A DNA stretch of 44,791 bases, from NCBI GenBank assembly GCA_900556555.1, contig USPF01000012.1:1-44791 (forward strand). Reading direction: 5' to 3'. Each line of letters begins with the position of its first letter. Position 1 is the first letter of the stretch. The notes beneath the pieces are model-generated. The model ran no database searches, was not told where the DNA came from, and saw nothing but the letters and a program-made list of their open reading frames with translations. Source of the DNA: an uncultured Blautia sp. Lineage in GTDB: Bacteria > Bacillota > Clostridia > Lachnospirales > Lachnospiraceae. The translations under genes and the position numbers were made by a program. Shown here piece after piece: positions 7,798-16,582 of this stretch.

Positions 7798-9768
7798 ATG
7801 ATTATTACATTAAAAGACGGATCAAAAAAAGAATATGCAGAAGCAAAATCTGTATATGAGATTGCCCTGGATATCAGTGAAGGGCTGGCACGTGCAGCAT
7901 GTGCAGGAGAAGTAGATGGAGAAGTGGTAGACTTAAGAACGATTGTGGATAAAGACTGTGAGCTGAATATTCTCACTGCCAATGACGAAAAAGGTCTGGC
8001 AGCACTTCGCCATACCACATCCCACGTACTGGCAGAGGCAGTAAAGAATCTGTACCCAGACGCAAAACTTGCAATCGGACCTTCCATTGATACTGGATTC
8101 TACTATGATTTTGATCACGAATCCTTCAGCCGAGAAGAGTTAGATGCACTGGAAAAAGAAATGAAAAAAATCATCAAAAAAGGTGCAAAAATTGAGCGTT
8201 ATACACTTCCAAGAGCAGAAGCGATTAAATTCATGGAAGAAAAAGGCGAGTCTTACAAAGTAGAATTGATTCAGGACCTTCCAGAAGACTCCGAAATTTC
8301 TTTCTACTCCCAGGGTGATTTTGTAGACCTGTGTGCAGGACCTCATCTGATGAGTACAAAAAATATCAAAGCGTTTAAGCTGATTTCTTCTTCAGGTGCT
8401 TACTGGAGAGGAAATGAGAAGAATAAGATGCTCTCCCGTATTTACGGAACAGCATTTGGAAAGAAAGATGAGTTAAATGCATATCTGGAACAGTTGGAGG
8501 AAGCAAAAAAACGTGACCACAACAAACTGGGAAGAGAGATGGAGCTGTTTACAACGGTAGATGTAATCGGACAGGGACTTCCGCTGATTATGCCAAAAGG
8601 TGTGATCATGATGAAAGAACTCCAGAGATGGATTGAAGACCTGGAGGATAATGAATGGGGCTATGTGCGTACAAAAACACCGCTTATGGCAAAGAGTGAT
8701 CTGTATAAAATTTCAGGACACTGGGATCATTATAAAGAAGGAATGTTTGTACTGGGAGATGAAGAAAAAGACAAAGAAGTTTTTGCACTGCGTCCTATGA
8801 CCTGCCCATTCCAGTATTATGTGTATAAAGCAAGCCAGCATTCCTATAGAGAGCTTCCACTCCGCTACGGTGAGACTTCTACATTATTTAGAAATGAAGA
8901 TTCCGGTGAAATGCACGGACTCACTCGTGTACGTCAGTTTACCATTTCAGAAGGTCATTTGATCGTACGCCCTGACCAGATGGTGGAAGAGTTTAAAGGC
9001 TGTCTGGCTCTGGCAAAACATTGTCTGGAAACTCTGGGTGTTGAGGAAGATGTTACTTACCATTTGTCAAAATGGGATCCGGAAAACAAAGAAAAATATA
9101 TCGGTGATTCAGAAGTCTGGGAAGAAACAGAAGGACATATCAGAAATGTTCTGACAGAGCTTGGTATTCCTTTTGTAGAAGATGTGGGAGAAGCTGCGTT
9201 CTATGGACCGAAAGTAGATATCAATGCGAAAAATGTTTATGGAAAAGAAGATACTATGATTACCATTCAGTGGGATGCACTTCTTGCTGAACAGTTTGAT
9301 ATGTACTTCATTGATGAAAAAGGAGAGAAAGTCCGCCCATATATTATCCACAGAACTTCTATTGGATGCTACGAAAGAACACTGGCATGGCTGACAGAAA
9401 AATATGCAGGCATGTTCCCAACATGGCTTTGCCCGGAACAGGTACGTGTACTTCCGATTTCTGAGAAATACACAGACTATGCAGAAAAAGTGCAGAAAGA
9501 ATTAAAGGCAAATGGAATCCGCTCAAGCGTTGATGGACGTTCTGAAAAGATTGGCTATAAGATTCGTGAAGCACGTCTTGCCAAAGTTCCTTATATGCTG
9601 GTAGTAGGTGCGAAAGAGGAAGAAGACCAGGTTGTTTCTGTGAGAAGCCGTTACTTAGGAGATGAAGGACAGAAACCTCTGGATGAATTTGTAAATGCAA
9701 TCTGCAAGGAAATCCGTACAAAAGAAATACGGAAAATCGAAGTGGATGCAGAAGGAAAGAAAAACTGA
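7798..9768 (+). CDS. thrS: Threonyl-tRNA synthetase
   Basis: A 656-residue class II aminoacyl-tRNA synthetase that charges tRNA-Thr. Domains in order: TGS (residues about 1-62), the editing/second additional domain with HTTSHVLAEA near 66-75 and CAGPHL near 180, the catalytic core (about 245-535) and the anticodon-binding domain (about 540-640, starting WLCPEQVRVLPIS). Zinc ligands are expected at the Cys of RPMTCPFQYY and the His of GEMHGLTRVRQF. The core reads TCPFQYY where E. coli ThrS has NCPGH, so it belongs to a divergent ThrS subtype. Motif 3 is visible as IGCYERTLAWL. The start is supported by AAAGGAG. Expression is controlled by the T-box upstream. Length is full. Confidence 0.96.
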   Translation: MIITLKDGSKKEYAEAKSVYEIALDISEGLARAACAGEVDGEVVDLRTIVDKDCELNILTANDEKGLAALRHTTSHVLAEAVKNLYPDAKLAIGPSIDTGFYYDFDHESFSREELDALEKEMKKIIKKGAKIERYTLPRAEAIKFMEEKGESYKVELIQDLPEDSEISFYSQGDFVDLCAGPHLMSTKNIKAFKLISSSGAYWRGNEKNKMLSRIYGTAFGKKDELNAYLEQLEEAKKRDHNKLGREMELFTTVDVIGQGLPLIMPKGVIMMKELQRWIEDLEDNEWGYVRTKTPLMAKSDLYKISGHWDHYKEGMFVLGDEEKDKEVFALRPMTCPFQYYVYKASQHSYRELPLRYGETSTLFRNEDSGEMHGLTRVRQFTISEGHLIVRPDQMVEEFKGCLALAKHCLETLGVEEDVTYHLSKWDPENKEKYIGDSEVWEETEGHIRNVLTELGIPFVEDVGEAAFYGPKVDINAKNVYGKEDTMITIQWDALLAEQFDMYFIDEKGEKVRPYIIHRTSIGCYERTLAWLTEKYAGMFPTWLCPEQVRVLPISEKYTDYAEKVQKELKANGIRSSVDGRSEKIGYKIREARLAKVPYMLVVGAKEEEDQVVSVRSRYLGDEGQKPLDEFVNAICKEIRTKEIRKIEVDAEGKKN

Positions 9769-9850
9769 TTAAAAAAATAAAGTTTCCTGGAATAATTTAT
9801 CATAATGGAGAGATACTATCACTGATAAAATTATATCAGGAGGTAGCGAA

Positions 9851-10168
9851 ATGCCAGCATTAAATTGTACTGCAAGAACATGTGTGTATAATAAAAATGA
9901 GTATTGTTCCAAGGGAGATATCCAGGTAGGCGGAACTACTGCAAAAACAGTAGATGAGACCTGCTGCAATAGTTTCGTGGAAAGAAAAGCAGGTATGGAA
10001 AATGCGGTGGATACAGGCTGTGGATGCAAAACAATCCAGGTAGACTGTAAAGCCGGAGAATGTACGTTCAATAATGATAAGAAATGTGAAGCAAACCAAA
10101 TCACAATCACAGGTGCAAGTGCCTGCAAATGTGATGAGACCTGCTGTGGAAGCTTTTCCAAACGCTAA
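9851..10168 (+). CDS. Cysteine-rich DUF1540 tandem-domain protein
   Basis: A 105-residue soluble protein made of two repeats, about residues 4-45 and 61-102. Each repeat has the pattern C-x5-C-x6-C, with a later CC pair: NCTARTCVYNKNEYC and ETCCNSF in the first, DCKAGECTFNNDKKC and ETCCGSF in the second, with a CGC between them. This matches the DUF1540 family, which probably binds a metal, but the role is unknown. It is monocistronic, with an AGGAGG site partly within a small CTGATA/TATCAG hairpin at about 9813-9832, which might affect translation. Confidence 0.85.
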   Translation: MPALNCTARTCVYNKNEYCSKGDIQVGGTTAKTVDETCCNSFVERKAGMENAVDTGCGCKTIQVDCKAGECTFNNDKKCEANQITITGASACKCDETCCGSFSKR

Positions 10169-10182
10169 GAGACAAAAAAATG

Positions 10183-10212
10183 CCCTCTGTCAGAAAACAG
10201 AGGGTATTTTTT
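10183..10212. terminator. Terminator after the DUF1540 gene
   Basis: CCCTCTGT (10183-10190) pairs with ACAGAGGG (10197-10204), with an A-run before and TATTTTTTG after, so it could serve both the DUF1540 gene and the convergent symporter gene. Confidence 0.9.
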
Positions 10213-10228
10213 GTAGGAATGTTTGAAA

Positions 10229-11584
10229 TCAGACTTTAATCCATCCCATTGCTTCAGATACTGCAAAAATCAGAACCAGTACCAGGCATACAGGAGCAAT
10301 CCATTTCAGCATAATGGTGTAGAATTTTTTCATCTTAAAAGTTCCGTTTAATTCTACTTCATCGGAAACAACTTTTGTTCCAAGGAAATGACCAACACAT
10401 ACACAGGTCAGAATTGCCACGATTGGCATCAGGACACTGTTGCTGATAAAGTCAAAGAAGTCTAACAGTCCAAGACCGATGATCTTTACAAAGTTTAAAG
10501 AACCAAATCCTAAAGAAACCAGGGAGCCAACGATCAATACATAAACAGTAATGATAATGGTGGATTTTTTTCTGCTCCAGCCCAGTTTATCGCGGATAAT
10601 AGAAACATTGGTTTCCATCAGGGAAATGGAAGAGGTCAGTGCTGCGAATAAAACCAGCAGGAAGAAAACAGTACCAATCACACCACCCATGGTCATATCG
10701 TTAAATACTTTTGGAAGTGTAATAAACATCAGGGATGGACCTTTTCCAAGAGCAGCTTCATCACCGCCGGAGAAAACAAATACAGACGGAACAATGAGCA
10801 GACCTGCAAGGAAAGCAATGGCAGTATCAAAAATTTCTATCTGGCGTACAGATGTTTCCAGGTTGCTGTCTTTTTTCATATAGGAGCCATAAGTGATCAT
10901 AATACCCATAGCAAGAGACATGGAGTAAAATAACTGTCCCATAGCAGCCAGCACCGTAGTGGCTGAGAATTTTGAAAAATCAGGAAGCAGGTAATATTTT
11001 ACACCTTCCATAGCACCAGGTCTTGTGATACAGAATGCGCAGACACCAATGATCAGGACAACTAATAAAGGCATCATCAGGCTGCTTGCTTTTTCAATTC
11101 CTTTTTCAACACCCAGAATAACGATTACGGCAGTTAGCAGGATGAAAACTGCAAACCAGAGAACAGGAGAAACTGCTTCACTGATAAATCCGGTAAAGAA
11201 CTCATCTCCGGCAGCATTTGAGACCTGTCCAGTTAAGAAAGTGACCAGATATTTAATAACCCATCCGCCGATTACGCAGTAATAAGGTGTAATTATGAAC
11301 GGAACCACGCAGGCCAGAACACCTACAAAACTGAAACGTTTATCCAGTTTTTTGAATGCTCCGATGGCACTGACGCCAGTTTTTCGTCCAATAGCAATTT
11401 CTGTGATCATTAAGGTAAAACCAAAGGTTACAGCCAGTATTAAATATACCAGCAGGAAAATGCCCCCGCCATATTTTGCTGCCAGATAAGGAAATCTCCA
11501 GAGGTTTCCAAGACCTACGGCAGAACCGGCAGCAGCAAGGACAAATCCCATTTTGCTTGAAAATGTTCCACGTTTTTTGTCCAT
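10229..11584 (-). CDS. Sodium:neurotransmitter symporter family (NSS) transporter
   Basis: A 451-residue membrane protein of the LeuT-fold NSS/SNF family, which couples sodium entry to uptake of an amino acid or related compound. The diagnostic TM1 region is AVGLGNLWRFPYLAAKYGGG. ITPYYCVIGGWVIKY and AALTSSISLMETNVSIIRDK (the TM8 region) are also typical. About 11-12 hydrophobic segments are visible. Length is normal for the shorter bacterial members. It is a single gene, with AGAAGGAGAT before the ATG. The substrate is not deducible; tryptophan, tyrosine, methionine or alanine are known for bacterial relatives. Confidence 0.92.
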   Translation of the reverse strand: MDKKRGTFSSKMGFVLAAAGSAVGLGNLWRFPYLAAKYGGGIFLLVYLILAVTFGFTLMITEIAIGRKTGVSAIGAFKKLDKRFSFVGVLACVVPFIITPYYCVIGGWVIKYLVTFLTGQVSNAAGDEFFTGFISEAVSPVLWFAVFILLTAVIVILGVEKGIEKASSLMMPLLVVLIIGVCAFCITRPGAMEGVKYYLLPDFSKFSATTVLAAMGQLFYSMSLAMGIMITYGSYMKKDSNLETSVRQIEIFDTAIAFLAGLLIVPSVFVFSGGDEAALGKGPSLMFITLPKVFNDMTMGGVIGTVFFLLVLFAALTSSISLMETNVSIIRDKLGWSRKKSTIIITVYVLIVGSLVSLGFGSLNFVKIIGLGLLDFFDFISNSVLMPIVAILTCVCVGHFLGTKVVSDEVELNGTFKMKKFYTIMLKWIAPVCLVLVLIFAVSEAMGWIKV

Positions 11585-11744
11585 AACTATCTCCTTCTAT
11601 CATAGATGTATTAGTTTCCTGTTTTGGCGTGATAAAAATTTAAAGCTCAAAACAGAATGCTTAGGATTCATTATGCCATTGAACATAAGAAAAAACAAGA
11701 TTTTTTTTATAAAAATAAAGAAAATATAAAAAAATATAAAATAC

Positions 11745-11773
11745 TTGACAATTCTATTGGCAAATGCTATTAT
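11745..11773 (+). promoter_or_regulatory. Promoter of the infC operon
   Basis: TTGACA (11745-11750), 17 bases, then TATTAT (11768-11773), within a very AT-rich upstream region (11640-11744) that may act as an UP-like element. Confidence 0.8.
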
Positions 11774-11779
11774 ATTAAG

Positions 11780-12007
11780 GTCTGAAGAAAAAGAAAGCAG
11801 AGTATCCACTCTCACCTTAGCACAAAGACGTGACTAATGGTTTATATGTAAATAATGAGGCGCATAGCGTTCTTTTATGGGATAACAGGTGGATGGTTTG
11901 CAGGTTCTGCATAGGCTGTCCGCTTTTTTCTTTCTTTCTTCTTTAAACGGATGATATGGCTTGAGGGCCTGAACAAGTGGTTATCAATATTATGGAGGTG
12001 CACTACT
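11780..12007 (+). promoter_or_regulatory. L20-type leader with attenuator upstream of infC
   Basis: A leader of about 225 nt precedes the infC start. It contains several possible stems and a terminator-like hairpin (about 11888-11923, around GTTTGCAGGTTCTGCATAG) followed by T6, 65 bases before the ribosome binding site. In Bacillus subtilis, excess L20 causes premature termination in the leader of the same gene trio. An equivalent control here is inferred from gene order, leader length and the hairpin; I cannot confirm a match to the L20 leader family. Confidence 0.6.
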
Positions 12008-12514
12008 ATTAGCGATTTAATGATCAACGAACAAATCAGAGACAGAGAAGTACGTCTTATTGGCGCAAACGGGGAACAGCTTGGAATCATGTCCGCCAGA
12101 GATGCGCAGAAACATGCAATGGAAGCAGGCTTGGATCTTGTAAAGATTGCTCCTACAGCGAAGCCGCCGGTTTGTAAAATAATTGACTATGGTAAGTATA
12201 AGTACGAATTAGCCAGAAAAGAAAAAGAAGCTAAGAAGAAACAGAAAACCATAGAAATCAAAGAAGTGCGTTTATCCCCGAATATTGAGGAAAACGATTT
12301 GAACACAAAGGTCAACAATGCCAGAAAATTCCTTACCAAAGGAAACAAAGTCAAAGTCACCCTGCGCTTCAGGGGAAGAGAAATGGCACATATGCAGAGC
12401 AGCAAATATATCCTGGATAAGTTTGCTGAAATTCTGTCCGATATCGCCGTTGTAGAGAAAGCACCGAAGGTAGAAGGCAGAAGCATGACTATGTTTTTGA
12501 CGGAAAAACGTTAA
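12008..12514 (+). CDS. infC: Translation initiation factor IF-3
   Basis: A 168-residue factor that binds the 30S subunit, keeps it apart from 50S and checks start-codon pairing. The N-domain starts INEQIRDREVRLIGANGEQL; the linker is lysine-rich (KEKEAKKKQK); the C-domain contains EVRLSPNIEENDLNTKV and VTLRFRGREMAH. The start is an ATT at 12008-12010, set by GGAGG at 11994-11998 nine bases upstream; the first in-frame ATG (12020) is too far from it. An ATT start is typical of infC and lets IF-3 limit its own synthesis. It is the first gene of the operon with rpmI and rplT. Confidence 0.96.
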   Translation: MSDLMINEQIRDREVRLIGANGEQLGIMSARDAQKHAMEAGLDLVKIAPTAKPPVCKIIDYGKYKYELARKEKEAKKKQKTIEIKEVRLSPNIEENDLNTKVNNARKFLTKGNKVKVTLRFRGREMAHMQSSKYILDKFAEILSDIAVVEKAPKVEGRSMTMFLTEKR

Positions 12515-12544
12515 TAAGAAAAAGAGTTTAAGGAGGACATAAAC

Positions 12545-12742
12545 ATGCCAAAAATGAAAACAACAAAAGCAGCTGCAAAGCGCTTCAAAACAACAGGAAC
12601 AGGAAAATTAAAAAGAAATAAAGCTTATAAGAGCCATATCTTAACAAAGAAATCTCAGAAGAGAAAGAGAAATCTTAGAAAAGCAGCTATGACAGATGCA
12701 ACAAACGTAAAGAGCATTAAGAAAATCTTACCTTACATGTAA
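12545..12742 (+). CDS. rpmI: Ribosomal protein bL35
   Basis: A 65-residue basic protein of the large ribosomal subunit. It begins with the conserved [20 protein letters not shown] and ends with KILPYM. It sits between infC and rplT with a strong AAGGAGG site, in the canonical order, and should be controlled with them. Confidence 0.97.
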   Translation: MPKMKTTKAAAKRFKTTGTGKLKRNKAYKSHILTKKSQKRKRNLRKAAMTDATNVKSIKKILPYM

Positions 12743-12797
12743 TTGTTGCTTGTAGGAAAGAAAGTCACAGGATTGTAATTATAGGAGGAAATTAAGA

Positions 12798-13154
12798 ATG
12801 GCAAGAATTAAAGGCGGATTAAACGCTAAGAAAAAACACAATAGAGTATTAAAAATGGCAAAGGGCTACAGAGGAGCTCGTTCCAAACAGTATAGAGTAG
12901 CAAAACAGTCTGTAATGAGAGCACTTACAAGCCAGTATGCAGGCAGAAAACAGAGAAAACGTCAGTTCAGACAGCTCTGGATCGCTCGTATCAACGCAGC
13001 AGCAAGAATGAACGGATTATCCTACAGCAAATTTATGTACGGATTAAAACTGGCTAACGTTGACCTGAACAGAAAAGTATTAGCTGACATGGCTATCAAC
13101 GATGCACAGGGATTTGCTACATTAGCAGAACTTGCAAAATCTAAATTAGCTTAA
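12798..13154 (+). CDS. rplT: Ribosomal protein bL20
   Basis: A 118-residue basic protein that binds 23S rRNA early in 50S assembly and, in Bacillus, represses its own operon through the leader RNA. The extended N-terminus (MARIKGG, then [18 protein letters not shown]) and the globular part ([20 protein letters not shown]) match the family. Length is normal. It is the last gene of the operon, ended by a terminator 13 bases downstream. Confidence 0.97.
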   Translation: MARIKGGLNAKKKHNRVLKMAKGYRGARSKQYRVAKQSVMRALTSQYAGRKQRKRQFRQLWIARINAAARMNGLSYSKFMYGLKLANVDLNRKVLADMAINDAQGFATLAELAKSKLA

Positions 13155-13166
13155 TAAAATTTTCCA

Positions 13167-13199
13167 GACCCCGTAAATAAAAAATTTGCGGGGTCTTTT
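13167..13199 (+). terminator. Terminator of the infC operon
   Basis: GACCCCG (13167-13173) pairs with CGGGGTC (13189-13195), followed by TTTT. Confidence 0.88.
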
Positions 13200-13230
13200 C
13201 ATGTCTGAATGCATCTTGTGAATTTGAGTG

Positions 13231-13259
13231 TTGAAATTTTGCTGTAAAAGCATTATAAT
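13231..13259 (+). promoter_or_regulatory. Promoter of the EFR1 gene
   Basis: TTGAAA (13231-13236), 17 bases, then consensus TATAAT (13254-13259). Confidence 0.8.
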
Positions 13260-13300
13260 TGTTTATTTATAAACAACTATCAGAAAGGGGTAGCACGAGT

Positions 13301-14062
13301 ATGAGTGTATATGCCATTTATTTCAGCCCTACAAGAAGTACAGAAAAAATTGTAAAATTACTGGCCAAAGAGTTTGGCAGTTATGGGGAAATTGATTTAA
13401 GTAAACAGAATTCAGGAGAAAATGTTAGAGCGTTTAAAGAAGATGATATTTGCGTGTTTGGTGTTCCGTCCTATGGAGGACGTGTACCTGCTCCGGCACT
13501 GGAAAGAATGAAAAAGATGAAAGGGAGTCATGCCAAAGCAGTTTTGGTGGCTGTGTACGGAAACAGAGCTTATGATGATACCCTGCTGGAATTGAAGGAA
13601 CAGACAGAAGCCTGCGGGTTTACAGTTGTGGGAGCTGTAGCAGCCGTGGCAGAGCATTCTATTATGCATGAGTATGCTTCCAGAAGACCGGATAAAAAGG
13701 ATCGGAAAGAGCTTCAGCAATTTGCATGGAAAATAGCAGAAAAGCTTAAAAAAGGTGATTACAGTACACCAGTAGGAATTCCAGGCAAGAAACCATACAG
13801 AACCTATAAGGGTGTGCCTTTAAAACCAAAAGCAGGAAAAGCATGTACGGAATGTGGTCTTTGTGCCCGTCTTTGTCCGGTAGGTGCGATTTCTGCACAG
13901 GAATTAAAGAAAACAGATAAAAGTAAATGTATTTCCTGTATGCGATGCGTAGTAAATTGTCCGGTGCATGCGAGAAAGGTCAGCAAACTGAAAGTGAAGC
14001 TGGCATCTGTGAAGATGAAAAAAGCGTGCACAGAACGCAAAGAAAATCAATTATTCATATAA
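13301..14062 (+). CDS. EFR1-family flavodoxin-ferredoxin fusion
   Basis: A 253-residue cytosolic redox protein. The N-terminal flavodoxin-like part (about 1-150) starts VYAIYFSPTRSTEKIVKLLA, with a phosphate-binding loop (SPTRSTEK), and has the GVPSYGGRVP loop. The C-terminus carries two [4Fe-4S] motifs: CTECGLCARLCPVGAI near 182 and CISCMRCVVNCPVHAR near 210. It should pass electrons between an FMN and two clusters; its partners are unknown. The start at 13301 is chosen for the AAGGGG site and the conserved start of the fold. It has its own promoter and terminator and lies 170 bases before rnfC, so a functional link to the RNF-like operon is possible but not shown. Confidence 0.9.
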   Translation: MSVYAIYFSPTRSTEKIVKLLAKEFGSYGEIDLSKQNSGENVRAFKEDDICVFGVPSYGGRVPAPALERMKKMKGSHAKAVLVAVYGNRAYDDTLLELKEQTEACGFTVVGAVAAVAEHSIMHEYASRRPDKKDRKELQQFAWKIAEKLKKGDYSTPVGIPGKKPYRTYKGVPLKPKAGKACTECGLCARLCPVGAISAQELKKTDKSKCISCMRCVVNCPVHARKVSKLKVKLASVKMKKACTERKENQLFI

Positions 14063-14077
14063 AGATGATGAAAAAAT

Positions 14078-14127
14078 CCATGGCAGTCATGAGAAGAAAA
14101 AATCTCGTGGCGGTCATGGTTTTTTTA
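14078..14127 (+). terminator. Terminator after the EFR1 gene
   Basis: A long stem (14078-14093 with 14104-14119, 15 of 16 positions paired including wobbles) followed by T8. It separates the EFR1 transcript from the RNF-like operon. Confidence 0.9.
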
Positions 14128-14151
14128 TTGATTTAGTACGGAAAATTAAAC

Positions 14152-14180
14152 TTGCCAAAATAAGTACAATATGTTATTTT
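14152..14180 (+). promoter_or_regulatory. Candidate promoter of the RNF-like operon
   Basis: TTGCCA (14152-14157), 17 bases, then TATTTT (14175-14180). It is a moderate match, the best in the gap between the terminator and rnfC. Confidence 0.5.
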
Positions 14181-14231
14181 ATTATGGCATGTCAATTTTT
14201 TAACAATAGAAAAAATGGAGGAAGACAGGGT

Positions 14232-15617
14232 ATGTGGAAAAAGAAAAAAAGTAAATTTCCCGGCGGAATTCATCCCACAGATGGTTATGATAAGACTCTG
14301 ACCATGAACCTGCCTGTTCAGGAATATTGGCCCGAAAACGTGACGATTTTGTCGGAACAGTCTTTTGGGGGAAAATGTGGATTATTGGTAAGTCCGGGAG
14401 ACCATGTGAAAGCAGGCGAGCTGATCGGAAAGCCGGAAGCTTTTATGGCAGCACCGCTTCACGCCAGTATGACAGGAAAGGTCCTGGATGTGAAGGAGGT
14501 ATGCAACCAGGGAAGAATGCTTTTAGCCTGTATCATCAAGGCGGATGAAAGGCAGGAGCAGGGAAATATAGAACAAAAATACGAAACAGAATTGATGGAT
14601 ATCAATGGTATTTCCAGGGAGGAAATCCTTGACGGTATTCGTGATGGTGGTCTTACAGGTATGGGAGGTGCAGGCTTCCCTACACATAAGAAATATGAAA
14701 CAGATAAGACCATTGATACACTTCTCATCAACGGTGTAGAATGTGAACCATTTCTGACCTGTGATTACCGGTTGATGATGGAGAAAAGTTTTGCGGTGCT
14801 CAATGGTGTAGCATTGTTATTCAAGGCATCCGGAGCCAAGGAAGCAGTTATCTGTATTGAGGATAATAAGCCGGAGGCAATCCAGAGATTAAGAGAGCTT
14901 CTTGCTCAGGTAAAGAATCAGAATGTGATCAGAGGTTTTGAAGGAATTCGTGTGGAAGAGCTTCCTACGCAGTATCCTCAGGGTGGGGAACGTCAGTTGA
15001 TTCAGGGAGTTTTGAACAGAGAAGTGCCGGCAGGAGGACTTCCTGCGGATGTAGGAGTCATTGTTTCCAATATCGGAACAGCCAGGGCTGCTGCGGACAT
15101 GGTATTGGGAAAAACACCTCTGACCCGCCGGATTGTGACGGTAACCGGGTGTGTAAAACAGCCGGGAAATTATCTGGTTCCGGTGGGCACTTCAGCAAAG
15201 GAGCTGGTTAGGCTTTGCGGAGGTGTTACAGTGAAGGAAAACCGGATCATTGCCGGAGGCCCTATGACAGGCCCCTGTGTGGCTTCTGACTGGGATGATG
15301 GTGAGGAACTATTTTATGTGACTAAGAATACTTCCGGGATTCTGGTGCTTCCAGACAGCCAGGAGGAAGAACAGCCTTGTATCCGCTGCTCATCCTGTGC
15401 AAATGTGTGCCCGGCAGGACTGGTGCCTTATCAGATTGAATATGCGTTTTTGGAAGAGGATTATGATCTGTGCGAACAGCTTCATGCCAGTGAGTGCATT
15501 GCCTGCGGCTGCTGTTCCTATACCTGTCCGGCGAAAAGAGAGCTTTCTGTGCGTACCAGAATGGCAAGGGATATGGTAAAACAGAGAATGCGTGAAAGGG
15601 CGGTGAAGAAAGCATGA
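14232..15617 (+). CDS. rnfC: RnfC-like electron-transport subunit
   Basis: A 461-residue peripheral subunit of RNF-type complexes, where it links NAD(H) to the membrane chain. Family features are HPTDGYDKTL near the N-terminus, the GMGGAGFPTHKK nucleotide/flavin-binding loop, NGVECEPFLTCDYRLM, and two [4Fe-4S] motifs near the C-terminus: CIRCSSCANVCPAGL and CIACGCCSYTCPAKREL. The ATG at 14232 is preceded by GGAGG at nine bases; an upstream ATG at 14184 has no such site. It overlaps rnfD by four bases. It is the first gene of a four-gene operon that lacks rnfA and rnfB. Length is normal. Confidence 0.93.
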   Translation: MWKKKKSKFPGGIHPTDGYDKTLTMNLPVQEYWPENVTILSEQSFGGKCGLLVSPGDHVKAGELIGKPEAFMAAPLHASMTGKVLDVKEVCNQGRMLLACIIKADERQEQGNIEQKYETELMDINGISREEILDGIRDGGLTGMGGAGFPTHKKYETDKTIDTLLINGVECEPFLTCDYRLMMEKSFAVLNGVALLFKASGAKEAVICIEDNKPEAIQRLRELLAQVKNQNVIRGFEGIRVEELPTQYPQGGERQLIQGVLNREVPAGGLPADVGVIVSNIGTARAAADMVLGKTPLTRRIVTVTGCVKQPGNYLVPVGTSAKELVRLCGGVTVKENRIIAGGPMTGPCVASDWDDGEELFYVTKNTSGILVLPDSQEEEQPCIRCSSCANVCPAGLVPYQIEYAFLEEDYDLCEQLHASECIACGCCSYTCPAKRELSVRTRMARDMVKQRMRERAVKKA

Positions 15618-16582
15618 GTCAGACAAGAGTGATAAACGGACCGCATATCCGTACAGAGCGGACTACCAGAAGCGTCATGATGCATGTGTCGATTTCTCTG
15701 ATTCCGGCTCTTTTAGGTGCGATTTATTTCTTCGGTATCAGAGCCTTATATCTGGCAGGACTTTCTATTACAGTTTGTGTCCTGACGGAATATATCTGGC
15801 AGAAAGTGACCGGAAAACAGGTGACAGCGGGAGATTTTAGTGCAGTGGTCACAGGGCTTTTGCTGGTGCTGAACATGCCAGTGACGGTTCCAATCTGGAC
15901 ACTTGTGTCTGCAGACGTATTCAGCATTTTAGTGGTGAAGCAGATGTTTGGCGGTATTGGAAATAATTTTGTCAATCCGGCACTGATGGGAAGACTGCTG
16001 ACCATGGTAGCTTGGCCGGGAGCTGTTATGCAGTATGTTGCGCCAAGAACTTTGGAGACAGACGCCGTGTCAGCGGCTACGGTTCTGGGTGCAGTAAAAA
16101 CCGGTGGCGAGCAGGGCTATAGTTACCTGCAGATGTTTTTGGGAGAAACACCGGGAGCCATGGGAGAGACCAGTAAGCTGCTATTGCTGGTAGGATTTGG
16201 CTATATGTGTTATAAGGGGATTGTCAATGCAGAAGCATCCCTTACTTATATCGGAACCGTAGTGGTACTGACCTTTATTTTTGGACCAGAAGGGCTTTTC
16301 ACAGGAGATATTCTGCTGAATCTTTTTGGAGGCGGATTGATCATGGGAGGCTGCTATATGCTGTCAGACTATGCCTTTGTGTCCAGGAGAGGAAAACTGC
16401 TCTATGCGGCTGCAGCAGGTGTGATTACTGCGGCAATCCGGATTTTCAGTGTATATCCGGAGGGAATCTGCTTTGGTATCTTAACAGCTAACTGCATGGC
16501 AGGAATGTTATCCCTGGTGTACAAAAAACATGTATATGGAATTTCAGAAAAAAGAGGCTTAATTTGGAGGAAAAATAGATGA
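15614..16582 (+). CDS. rnfD: RnfD-like membrane flavoprotein subunit
   Basis: A 322-residue polytopic membrane protein of the NqrB/RnfD family, with about 9-10 hydrophobic segments. Family motifs include GNNFVNPALMGRLLTMVAWP and GGCYMLSDYAF. The covalent FMN site is present as TDAVSAAT, with Thr156 as the expected phosphoester-linked residue. It starts inside the end of rnfC (ATGA overlap) and ends inside the start of rnfG, so the three are translationally coupled. ApbE encoded just downstream is the likely enzyme attaching the flavin. Confidence 0.93.
   Translation: MSQTRVINGPHIRTERTTRSVMMHVSISLIPALLGAIYFFGIRALYLAGLSITVCVLTEYIWQKVTGKQVTAGDFSAVVTGLLLVLNMPVTVPIWTLVSADVFSILVVKQMFGGIGNNFVNPALMGRLLTMVAWPGAVMQYVAPRTLETDAVSAATVLGAVKTGGEQGYSYLQMFLGETPGAMGETSKLLLLVGFGYMCYKGIVNAEASLTYIGTVVVLTFIFGPEGLFTGDILLNLFGGGLIMGGCYMLSDYAFVSRRGKLLYAAAAGVITAAIRIFSVYPEGICFGILTANCMAGMLSLVYKKHVYGISEKRGLIWRKNR

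Noticed and set aside
14184..14231. Earlier start for rnfC
   Set aside because: No ribosome binding site precedes 14184, it overlaps the candidate promoter, and the first 16 residues are not RnfC-like; GGAGG supports 14232.
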